Shown piece after piece: positions 11,134 through 23,200 of a DNA stretch of 64,000 nt. The notes under the pieces are model-generated. The model was not told the origin of the DNA, searched no databases, and was given only the letters and a program-made list of their open reading frames with translations. How positions within the stretch are numbered: position 1 is the stretch's first letter; each line of letters opens with the position of its first letter. The translations under genes and the position numbers were made by a program. Origin of the DNA: Dipylidium caninum (Eukaryota; Platyhelminthes; Cestoda; Cyclophyllidea; Dipylidiidae); contig QEYB01001597.1 of NCBI GenBank assembly GCA_017562135.1, forward strand, positions 310,001-374,000. The letters are read 5' to 3'.

Positions 11134-12820
11134 TTTAGCGGTCATGGACATGTCGCGGTTTCGTCAACTGTCTGCAAAAATGCGTCGCCGTATGAGATGA
11201 AATTTTATCCACACATAAGACGGCCATTTTATCGGCTGCTCAGCAAACTTGAGAGCATACTGGGACAAAAGCGTGGTGTACATTCTTTTACAGATATGTG
11301 TGAAAAAAACGGTCCGACTGTGCAATCTGTGGTTCAACTTTAGGCCTTTGCGACCGGGAAATTTCCTGTTGATTAATAGTGTGTGCCATTGGTCGTAAAT
11401 GGCTCCTTTTCAGGAGTGCTAGGTGCATGATTTATTCGATATGGTTTATATCATATCAATCAATCCAGGCAGATTGGTTTGCATTATGTGTGTTAATGTT
11501 GCTGCAAAAAAAATATCACTATCATTGGCATTTCGGTAGTCAGTCTCCTGCTCAGTATTACAATTTTCATGAGTAATTATCTAGAGTATACTGTTGACAA
11601 GTGCGTTGTCTTCCCTCTAGAAAAAATTGAATGTTATCATCAGCAGTAGAAGACAAATTTTGAAGGTTGTATGGTTATGTATTTGATGTGTTTTTCTTCA
11701 AGTTAAATCACTTACACCGCGTGTTAACGGTGAGACCATGTGGTGGTATTTCCCTAAATGGACAATTTGTAGATTATAGTTCAATGAGCTTTCAGTCTAC
11801 ACATTGGTCTTATTCTGGCTTTTAAGAACAAAGTTGGTGATTAACAATTAGTAGATTCGTTGCTGGGTTTCTTACACTACCAAATGCCTCAGCTAGCCCT
11901 CGGTTCTCCAGTTTCAGAATCTTCTTGATTCATCTTTGTATTCACATTTTGCTGGATCTTAAAGGTGTAATATACAAAAATATGTCCATTTGGTCCATTT
12001 AAAAGTTAGGTATACCTCAACTTTGGCCCCCTCTAACGGTTAGATTTTCTGATGTATCTTCCTGCTGTGTTTATTCTGATCAATTTTTCGGATTCCGCCT
12101 CAAATGACATTTCTGTTAACCTTCATAGGTGATTTCATATTAAAATTACGTTGTTTAAAATTTTTGACCTTAACCTTTAGGTTTCTTTTGCGCACATGTT
12201 GCTTTGAGTTTAAACTTCATTTTACTCTTATATTGTTTTACCACTTCAATATGTCGCTCTAAACCAATGAAATTGTCAGATTGTGCACAAAGGCTGTGCA
12301 GGCTGTCCGTATTGGTGTAAAAACGCGTGGTTCGAAGGTGCTTCTCCACCCACCCCTCATATTTTTTATCTGCAATTTATTTGAGGCTGTGCGGTATATC
12401 TGCTTGAACGTTAAGCTTTTCATTTGCAATTGTAGATATATCCTCTTTATTTCATTAATATTTCTATAAGACATTCGTAGTCCTTTTTTACTTTTTTAAA
12501 ACTGCCGCTTTTACACTCGCCACTGTCGACCAATCGGGTCCAGATCACCTTGCTCATGGCGTGGCCGCAGGCTGCTTGACCGTCTCCCGAAATTTGAAAC
12601 GGCTTCATTGTATAAACTCAAATATATCTCTCTTTCGTACTAGCTGAAATCCCATGGTTCAAATTGTGAGTAACTTAAATCAATCAAGTGTTGATTTGTC
12701 GAAGTCATCGTGCTTTGTAGTCGTGTTGTACCTCATTTTTTGTGGAATAGTCAGTAGAAAAAAGGGTTTTACGCTATACCGTTACCAGTTAAGTTTATTA
12801 GTGGTTATTCCCCCTTTCAG
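11134..12820. other. AT-rich stretch upstream of the EP400-like gene
   Basis: No exon is recognisable. The sequence is clearly AT-richer than the HPRT repeat. It probably holds the promoter and 5' leader of the large gene that follows. A possible short first coding exon starts with ATG at 12654: its frame reaches a GTAAC donor after position 12669, which would join in phase to the acceptor at 12820. This is only a phase argument. Confidence 0.4.
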
Positions 12821-12843
12821 TCCTCGAATTCGAAGTCCCAAGA

Positions 12844-14247
12844 ATGGTTCACAAACGACGTCCTTTGAAGGGGACGCAAGGCATTTCTGAACCCCAATCC
12901 AAGTCTCTTTCCCTGGACTGTGATGAGAACACTCTTCAGTCTATTGTTCATAATATTAACGCTCTCCATCAGGATGTTAATCTTCTCGATTTGGAAAATT
13001 CTCTTCTTCCATCTCCCTATCTTCCGGTTCTCGATGTGGACCCAGCTCAAATCAAACATGGTCAACGCTCACACTCTCCATTCCAGTCATCAGACGCGAA
13101 ACCGTTTTCTCGTGTGTCGCATTTGCACCTTCCTCGTTCAGTTTTTCCTCAACCCAATGTTTCGTCCCCACAGCACTATATCCTTATTCCTAACAGGGTC
13201 CTTAATCACTCTGCCCGCTCTCCGTCACGTAAAAATGATGTTGCTACTTCGGAACGGTTGGACGGAAGGTCAACTATTGCCATGGAAGCCAAACGTGAAG
13301 CAACTGTGATTAAACAGGTGGACAAGTTGATGAAACGTGGCTTGTGGTCGAGAAACCGGCTACCAAAAGTTATGGAACCTGTGCAACCCCTTTGTCACTG
13401 GGACCATCTCTTGGAGGAAGCTCGCTGGTTAGCTGAGGATTATAAGCAAGAAAGAATGTGGAAAAAAGCTGTGGCAAAAAAGGTAAGCGACGGTAGAATT
13501 TCCAGTAAGCGCTTGATATTTTTTTCTTAGCTAGCGGTTGCGGCCAAAATGTTCTGTTTGATCCGCTCAGAGTTAGCTCGTAGGAACGAAGAGGAGTTGG
13601 AAGAATTGCGTCGACACGGAGCGGCAATAATTGCAAAAATGATTAGAGACTGGTGGGCGGGTGTATCGGAGACGGCAGGAATGCTTTCTCTCTTGTCAGA
13701 ACAGAGTCAGTGGCGCGCGGCGTTAAGGCAGAACCGTATTTTTCTAACTCAACTTACCAAGGTCGGAGCGCATTGGGTGTCGGAGGCAGTTTCTCGATCC
13801 CCTCGTCCTCTGACTGCACCTCCGCTCGTGGCTTCGGACATGACTCTAGATGAAGAGGATGTAGATAATGACTGGTTCCCCCCACAAGGCAGCGCTACTA
13901 CCACCGCCAGCGAAAGCGTTGAGAGTCTTCCTGATGCCGAGATGCATTTCAATCCAGATGGCTTTTCGTGGGGTTTAAGGGCATCTGTGATGACTCCTGA
14001 GCCAATGCACTGGGACTCCTCACACAGCGATGATGACAGTGAAAATCATGGCTCCGTTTCGAGTGCCTCATCTGCGACTTCCACGTTGACTATGGATCTG
14101 GAGGATGTTGCGGGACTTATTTCTGATTCTGCACTGCCTTTGAATGAGGTATTGGAACCCTACATGGCTAATGGGTGGTCTTCGCAACCGTTCCTCACGG
14201 AAGCGCGTAGTGGGGAATTGCAACAAGATACGTCTTTTGTAGGTGTC
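12844..14247 (+). CDS. ep400: EP400-like exons 1-2: N-terminus and HSA domain
   Basis: Two exons separated by a 48 bp intron (13483-13530, gtaagc to cttag). The first 165 residues or so are Ser/Pro-rich and unrecognised. The HSA domain then spans the junction, beginning LPKVMEPVQPLCHWDHLLEE, continuing through WLAEDYKQERMWKKAVAKK, and on into KMFCLIRSELARRNEEE. In EP400, SRCAP and related remodelers this helical domain binds nuclear actin and actin-related proteins. Exon 2 then becomes Ser/Asp-rich and acidic. The start at 12844 is the first ATG in this frame after an AG at 12819-12820; upstream non-coding or very short coding exons are possible. Confidence 0.85.
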
Positions 14248-17200
14248 GTAAGTCCTCCACACTTTTAAACGGTTCCTCTTCACGATTTGGCTTTTCAAAG
14301 TGTATGTTAAATTTCTGTTCCGGGCTTTCGTCTTATTAACTCCCCAAAGTATCAATGTCTACTCTGTTTACCTTTCTCTCCTGTGTCCAATTTAAACTAT
14401 CCGATTTAGAGAGATGGTGTTAGTACTTGAGGTACAACTCTTTTCGAATAACTCGTGTTATTACAGGATGTCCGGAGTCTTAAAATTCGCTTTACATGAT
14501 CGCGATCATATTTCATCAAATGTGAGGAAACCTGCTTTATTACGTAGTAGGCGTGATACGCACTTGCCTTATTTTTTTCCTCGAAGCTGTATCATTTTTC
14601 CTGAAGCATAATTTATTGTCTTAATAGGAGTCCCCGTACCAATCAATTGTAAACTCTCTACGCTATGAAGCCATGCTTCCTTTGCGTCAACTTCTACCCT
14701 TTGGCTACCAGCCAATCTCTCCTCACGGCATGAACGGCACAGATGGTGTGTCGGTGCGTCGCCGACCAGCCCCTCGTCGCTCCATGCGTCCCGTTCTTCT
14801 CAATGGTTGTCTCTCACACGACGAATCTCTAGAAGCGGTGGTTGACGGAGTGGTAGAAGATGATGGGGATAGGGAGGACGATATTAGATCAGAGACGTCG
14901 GCAGAAGCAGACTTAATGGAAGTAGATGGATGTCTCTCTGACTCGGAAATGTCAGTGGCTTCATCGCTGGTGACGGCGCCGCAGTTTCGAGATGCTGCAG
15001 TAGATGCAACAGCATCCACGCCACAGTCGCTGCCGCCCAGTGAGTTGGCAAGAAGAGCACGAGCATTGTCTCAGTGGAGAACCCACACCCCCCTTGAGAC
15101 GTCTCCTTCATGCCCGACTACCCGCCTTTGGGCCTACTTGTCGCGTGCCGTTTCTGCCAACTTCTAACCTTTGTGAGTGTTCCGTTAGATTTTAGCTAAC
15201 ATTTAATTGAATTCTCATAGATGGTATGAAATTATATTCTAGATAAAGCCAAAGTTTCTCAACAAGAATTCTTTAAATTGAATCGATTTAATATTTGTTG
15301 GTTTATCTACATTCTCTAGTTTTGTCTCTTTACTACCTCCCAGTTTTCTCTCGCATAAGAGAGAAAAGTTCTTCAATTGCTAGTCTGCCTTCGTAGCTAT
15401 TTGTCGCATGATACAGAACTTTTTTTCCCATATGTATTTTGCCTTTTGCCACTTCAAACAGGTTAATATATGTTTACGGGGGTTACCTACCATCCTCTAA
15501 AATAGTGCATTGAAGCGCCTTTTTAATCGGCTTTGGTCGCATCTATCCCCTTTTAACTCTTTTCCTCGTGTTTGGTGTTTGCCTATCCTTCTGGTGCAGG
15601 CATTACTTCTTTTCGTTATTAGGCTCAAGCCTCCCCCATTCCTTCCAGTTTAACATAATTGCTTCAGCGAACCCTTATCTAAAGTCCTACTTACCTGTTT
15701 TTGTCCTTGAAGGTTACGCGCAATGATTATACCTTCCTTATTGACCTTGCACTCGTATTTTATGTCCTCCTTCGTTTTCATGTGTATCGTCGTCAATATT
15801 ACTTATTATGGTTGTTTGGCATGTCGTTTATTTGGGGACAAGCTGTGCCTTGCAACTCCTTTCAATCCAAATACTCGTAGTCACTGATCTTTTATCGTTT
15901 GTGCGTGTGGTAATTTTTTTTCCTTTAACAATCTATCAGTCGTGTATGGACTTCTATTTACATTGTTTTTGTTATTGTTTTGCCCAAAATGGTCTCGAAT
16001 GTACTATTGCCTGCCCTTCCTGAATTCCGTAGAGGTAATTGCGCTTTTCCCACCGTTATCAACATTGCATATATTCTTTTTCTAACGCCCATCATCGTAT
16101 CTCTAATTTTGCCGCTTTTGCTAACTAGAAATCGGCTGTGGTTGTCGAGTTTCTATCATTCGCATCTTTTACGACTTGTGATAGTTTCGTTATCTGCTCA
16201 CACAACTTGACATTTGGTTGCAGCCCCACTCGGTTTCTGCCACCATGTTTCCATTCACGTCGATCAGGCGTTTGAAAAATGCCTCTCTCGGTTACTATTG
16301 CGTGGTGTGCAATTTATTTGGCATTAAATTAGGCTTTTTTTTCTCAAACATCTCTCAAAGCACTAAACATTGTTCACGGCATTTTCTCTTCCAGTTGCGT
16401 TTCTACTGGTCAGTTCCACCTTTGAGTAGCGTCTTTGTTTTCACCAACTCCATTACTAACACCCTTGTCTCTCACCGTTCACTTATGGTGATTTTAATAC
16501 CCTAACTCTGCTTTCCAAACCATCTTTAGCATCAATTGGTGGTCCTCTCAGACTGCACATCATTGTGGATCGTCTTTTTCGGCTTGGCGTTGAGTCCACT
16601 TACCTATTTCTCTATGGGTTATGAAGTTTCCTTTGCGTTTGTGATTATTGCTACGTCAATGAGGGGGGTATTAACATGAAATTCTTTTCTAAAACTCGTC
16701 CATTTATCCGGCTCACACCTTGGTTACGCCTAACCACTAGTTAATTCCACCTTCGGTGATATCTATCTTTTTTGTGTTAGTTTTTGAGAAATAACTGATT
16801 GAATCAAACAGTGTTGCAGAGAAGTGGATGAGGCCGAAAGTCTGCGACTAATTGCATATCCCCCGAGTCTCTGAGCCGTAGCTGGATTGGTCACGTAGGG
16901 GGTGGCGCACCTCAAAGCGCGCACAATAAATCTAAGGTATCCAAGGAGCTGCCGTATGTTATTTTCCACCGAGACCAGCCAACGCTTCCCTACTGTCTAT
17001 CCGCTTATTCGCTGATAATGCGTGAAGCATCACTAGAATCTTACTCAAGTGCTTCATCAGCAAATTCATGGAATGTAAACATCATATTAATTCGGTTCGT
17101 GTCTGAAACCTAACCACGCACTTTTGGTTATTTAGACTAGGGGAATCTTTTCAGCGATTTTTTTCGGCTATTTTGTGTGACTTCAGATAAACAGGATTTG

Positions 17201-20200
17201 TTTGTCACCAAAATTGAAAAGCCTAAAGGCAAGGAATATTTCCTATTTTAACGAAAACGTTTTCGTGACTTCATCTCCATTACACCTTCTCTCTCAGATT
17301 AGTGTATTTTTTTGAATGTGTCACTTATAGCGTCGCTGAGCAACCTACAAGATACGAAAACGCGTCACTTGTGTCGAATACTTTGGTTTTTTCAACGTTT
17401 CACTCTTTAAAATGGCTGTTCGAGTAGACAATTTCAACAGCACCTCTACGCTTGAGTAAGAGGCACCGGCTTCTTCGTGATTTGCCCCCGAAATTGACAG
17501 ATGTTGGAACTATTACGACTGTTTGCCTCTCCCATCATCGGGAGTATAACAGTGACTTGCCGGACAGTCGCATGGAAAGCGGAGTGGTCATTGCACTGTT
17601 AGCATTGGTGATACGAATTTGTCTCTACTCCCTCGTGTTGGCTTTGTTGAGAAAGTAGTCTGAGTAGATAATCAGCTGCGTCCCTAAATGGCATGACAAC
17701 CGACAGATCAAAGAATTACGGCCACAAAAAGGCTGGTTACGCCCTTTCACAGAACCCCTTCTCCAGACAAGATGTTTATCACTATCGCCTGTTCATTGTT
17801 CTTCTCCGATGCATGTTTCGTATGTGAGAGACTAAATGTTTTTCCTGCTACATTCAACTAAGCCATTAATTGTTCTGCACTTCGTAATCCATTACCATCC
17901 TCCGCACAGTAGATTAACTTGTAAAAATTCAAAGAGGGATATTTTTCAGGTCTTTATAGGGTTGACTCACTACACTGACGAAACACCTCTTCTGCCTTCC
18001 GTTAAAGAATAACCATTGGGACTGCTGGTAGCTCATCTCTCTTATGCCCTCCTCTCCCCCTCCTCGGTAGATGCGGGTGTGTTCTGGTTGAGCACGACCT
18101 ATGCTCAACGAGTGCCCACTTGCTTGATCACCTACTCGACCCCCTCCGCCGACGCAGAGCTCTGCCTCGCCGTCCACATTGGCCAGTTGGCAGCATCCGG
18201 CAACGGTGGCGGCGACTGGGGTCCCCATCTCCTCGTCTGTCCTCGCATCCTCCTCCCCTCCTGGCGCGCCCGCCTCACAGCAGTTTGTCCGGGCCTCCGC
18301 GTCCTCTGTGTGCTGGCCAACTCGCGCAGCGGCACTGGCCGACGCCTCAAAATGCGCATTGCACGCCAAAGTGTCCATATCTGCCTGACAACCTATGCAG
18401 CCTTGCGGTCGCGACCCTCGCGATTTGAGGGTGTACAGTGGCATTTAATCATCCTGGATCAGGTAATTTTCTTTATCTTTCTCTATCATTTCCTATTTAA
18501 GTCCAAAATATGCTCTTCCATTCATTTGCAGTTTATTTTTATGTTCACTGTCTTTTTCGTGCATTCTTCTGCCTTGAATGCGGGATTCTTGATCGTTTTA
18601 TCCTTTTTTTCTCAATACCTTCTGACCCTTTGTGTACCGAACTGTCTTAAGCAAAATTTTGTATTATTGTCTTCTCGCCTTGTCTACTTTTCGGTATACC
18701 CACGCTAAACTTCCTCGCTGTCACTTCTGTTACCTCTGCCCTTCATTTGTCCGTTGTGTTTATACGTCAGCCGTCTTTAGCCAATAGCTCAGAATGGCAA
18801 CTGCCTTTATTCTGCCCATTTCTCTACCGTTGAGCCTTCATTTGCGCCGTTTCTCCCTTCCGTTTAATCCAGTGCGCGATCTTTTCATTTCCTCTCATTG
18901 CGTATCTTCCAGTCGTTACTGCTGTCTCCCTTTATTCTGGCTCAGGTCAAAGTGATTGGGTCTCTTGGTGCCAATTCGACTATGCTTTCCTGTTGAGGCC
19001 TTGACTGCGGCACAGCCTTACTCGTCATCGCTTTCTTCTTGATTCAGTAACTTATCAGCGTCTCTTGCGGGTCAACTTGTCTCAGTTGGCTTTGATCCCA
19101 CCGGCCTTCTGGCCGTAGATGCAACATAATCATTTCACATTTCCCCCAGCCGCCCTCCAACTCGCCCTGAAACACCTTGTAGTACTGAAATCTTAATTTT
19201 TCCTGTCAGTTTGGTAGAAGCATTCTTCCAATACGACGCTGTATTTGGCGATTTAGATTCCAAGACGGAAACTCGTGCAGTTCTCTCCTTCACCCGCACC
19301 ACTTGGCACTGAGGTATATGGCACCACTTTGGAGAGTTTTATTGCACAATCCTTCACAAGTCTTTGTTTGTCCAAGTGCTAGACTCCTCCACACTTCGAT
19401 GCAAGCAGCTGATGCTCATGTGACTGCTTTCTTTTTTAGTTTTTTAGCAGTAAATATTCCCTCCATGAGATGTAACTTAAGAGGCGGTTAATTAAACTTA
19501 CCTACTGCGTTTTTATTATTGCATCCAATCGCTAAAAGCATACACTCCAATTCCTTGATTTTTATCACGCACCTTTGCCTAGCAGATGAGGCCGTGAATG
19601 ATGACGCTCTTGAGTATTTGTCTTTAACGCCTTCCACCCATTTCCGTGCTAACTCTTTTTCCCAAACTGGTAATGTTGCCTTTGTAATACTGAGGCGACA
19701 CTGAGGAAGGTGTCAGTGTCCTCGTCGGACCCTCAGAAAGACTTCCAGCCGGTTTGTCGTGAAGTCGTTCAATCACTCCGCCAGTGCCGAATTTGGTGCG
19801 CCGAAAACGAAGGATGTTTAATTTGAACGTTGGTGGTGTTAATTTGTTCTTCGCCTGCGCCACTTTCTCCCCTCACGACTAGCTGTGTTAACTTTGTTCT
19901 AAGCCTACCGCTAATAGCCTAGTCCTCCTCGCCCCTCCCCCCTTTAAGGCATTAGGATTGATTTAAACACACTGACTAAATCACTGTGTAGGCGTTCTTC
20001 TGTCGATTTTATTTCATTTCTCGTTCTGCCAACACTTTCGACTGTCTCACCCTTCCTCTCACCCTTCCTCTCACCCTTCCGCCTCTTTTCCTTTGTGACG
20101 ACTGCCAAAACGCTGACACGAGTGTCGCGAGTGCAGACGTGGAAGGTTAGTGCAGAATTAAGGCCTACTTCAGTTTTAGCCGTGTTTTCCGTCATACTTG

Positions 20201-23200
20201 TTACCTCCTCCCGCTGTCATCGGCGTCTTATGCTCACACATGCGCGCAATCCGGTCGTTACTACATTTTTTATGTCACTGGATGTTGGTTTGACAGTTTG
20301 TTCGCTGCCGGCGTGTTGTTCTTGTTTTCTCGGGGTTAACGCACATGTTGCTATGGTGACGGTTTTCACCGCTGTTGCGTATGATTAGTGTCTATTTGCC
20401 ACATACTTTCCAAGTAGAAACCAATATACTCGAGTTTAACAAATGCGGTGATTGAGGAGGGGAACTTTGGGCGTGGGCTTTGCTCTTCACACATTCACCT
20501 TACTCTGTTTTTGCACCAGTTTTTCCCTTATTTCACCAGGTTTTTCCAACGAAGCACGGGTTGCTATCATTTGTCTGTCTTCGCCAAACGCTTCCCTCAG
20601 TGCCCTGGAAAACAGTATACTCTGCAATTTGAGGTGTAAAAAGCAGGCTAACGGCGATTTTCACTTTCTGTGGCTGCTGTCTCATAATATTTTTCCAGTC
20701 GACTTAATTCTTGTGTTTATTTTGCTTCGGATTCACGAGTTAAATATCGCGGAAGTTCCTTTTTACAAAAGTCTGTCCTTGAACAATTGTCTGAAGCAGT
20801 TTCTCGTGGGGATGCGAATTTGGGGTTTACCAGATCTGCGTGATCGTTCTGCGATGGCTGTAGATGCCCAGTGTTGTCTGCGAGATTACCCCCCTGTCAT
20901 TTTAGGTCCAACACCTCATCAATTCGCCAAGCTTCCGCGTGAATGATCCAACTACCCCGCGCACAGGCACGAGTGAACAGAGCGGTGTCCTCGGTGGCGG
21001 TGGTGGAAGGAGTGTGGACGGCTTGTCTGTTCCCACAACTTCGCCTGTTCAGCACCTCCCAGATACGCCTGTTTTGTCCGAACTTGTGCAGGTCCTCCTC
21101 CATCGTCTCCTCCCTTCCGCCCGTCAGCGTATCTGCACTTTCACCGACCTCTGTGAATCTCACGTCGCTCATTTAAAGACTCTCCTCACCCTCCTTCTCC
21201 ACTCACCCCACTTTTCTACCTGCGCTAATGACGTTGGTGTTGTTGAAGAGACGGTTAGGCAGGCGTCTGTCATTAAGCCGGAGCCAGGTGCTGTGACGAC
21301 GCGTGACGAGGTAGTGCGTGCATTGGAACCCTTCCTCTATCGCTTTATCGACGAGGAAGATGACGATGACGACGAGGAGGACGAGTCAGCAACGAAGAGC
21401 AGCGGTCGCATTGAGGATCTGGTTCGAATAGAAATTATCTCTGACCATTTAACCGACGACCAACGCGCTCTCCACGATCGTATTTTAACCGATAAGACGT
21501 GAGTTGGTGTCAACTTTTGCATGCGCGCCTTGATTTGTCTTGTCATTATCGGAGCCGTCTTTTACGCCCCTCAGTTGTGAACGCGCTGTTAGGTCAGGTC
21601 ACCTCACTGATCTGCTGGCTTGCCTCTCCGCAGGCGCACGTATCTGTTCCCACCCTTGGCTTCTCAGTGGCTCCGAAGAAACTCCACAATGGTTGACACA
21701 GGACCGTCAACCCGCCTTCTCTCCGCCTCTCTTCCTCGTCCCCGGTCTCCGTTTTGATAGTCCCGCATCCCTCTTGGAGTTGAGACGCACTGTTGCCGAG
21801 GATGAGTTTGCATCCTCATTTCCACTGATGCACTTGCCATCCACACTTCAGGCACCGGCGCATGTGCGCTCGCGCCTCGTACAATTGCTACCGAATAGTG
21901 AACAGCTAAAACAAGCCCTCGTTGTTCACGGTTCCTACAAACGGAACAATGAGGATCTCCAACGCGTGGTTTGGCCATCCAAAAGACGGCGGGAGGATGG
22001 GACGGAGAAGAGAGCTGAGGATTCGGAAGAGGACGAGCCATTCATCACTCCTCAGGCGCTGAGAACAGTCATTTTGGAGACAGCAAAGGCACTATTCGCG
22101 GCAAATAAAGGTGGTTTTTCAACGGTATTGCTTTTAGTGTTCATTTACTTATCCCCTTTGGTCAGGTCAGGCTTGTCCCGATATATATTCTTTTAGATTT
22201 CATTAATAATATCCTCTAGACTGTCCTAGAAATTTCTTGCCTTTTAACAACTGTTTCTCTGCATAAATCGTCTGATCCCTCACATTCCTTCCCCTCGCAA
22301 TGTTTTGGCCATCAAGCCCTTCGTTACTAACGCTGCCTTGTTAATCTTTCATGGGCCACATTTAAAACTATTCTGCGTGTTTGGGTTTATGGAAGGAGAA
22401 TATTCAGATTATTGTTCTTTGCCTGTTAGAATGTAGAATTAAGTTCCGCCTCCTTCCCCCGGGAATTGACATTTTCGTATTTCATCTTCTGACTACGCCT
22501 TAAATGCAACACCCTTTTCCCTTCTTCCTTTAAAGACTGTGTAATTTTGTTGAGCATTACTGTTTCCTTCTCCACTTATTGCAGCTTCTACCGAGCCTAT
22601 GGATGTTCAGCCGATACCTCCGACAGTGATAAACCCGGTCCTCCCTCCTAAAACCGATTCCAAAGAACAAAACGCATCGATTCCACCAAACGCTGTTCTT
22701 AGTGCCGAGACTAAAGTTAGAACTGATTTCCTTCTCTCTTTCCTTACCGCTTTCGCTAAGCATTCGTGAAATTCACCTTCTCTCAGAACCGGCTACACCA
22801 ACTGCTGTGGCAGTGCCAACGCACTCGGCTGGAATTGGAGGGCCACGCGGATTGGTGCAGTGCGGCGACGATGGATCGCATCCACGCCCTTTCCCGTGAA
22901 CCCTCCCTCCTTCCCTCAGGGGTCAATGTCTTCCCTGCCCTGCCCTTTATCGATTCTTCCGCCTCCACCTCCCCTTCTTTTGCCCTTTGCCGAATCGTCC
23001 AGCACCGGTTGGACCAGCTCCCGCTACTCAATGAGTGTATCTCGTCATCGAGAAGTAGTTTTCTCGGCGATCTGTGTAATGATCATCATCCTATTTGCAT
23101 ATGTGACGGTGATAGGACTTCCTCCTATCACCACCACGCTAATTTACTCATGAGAAGCCCGAAGCGGCCGTAGTACTGCATTTTCTTATCATGTATTCCG

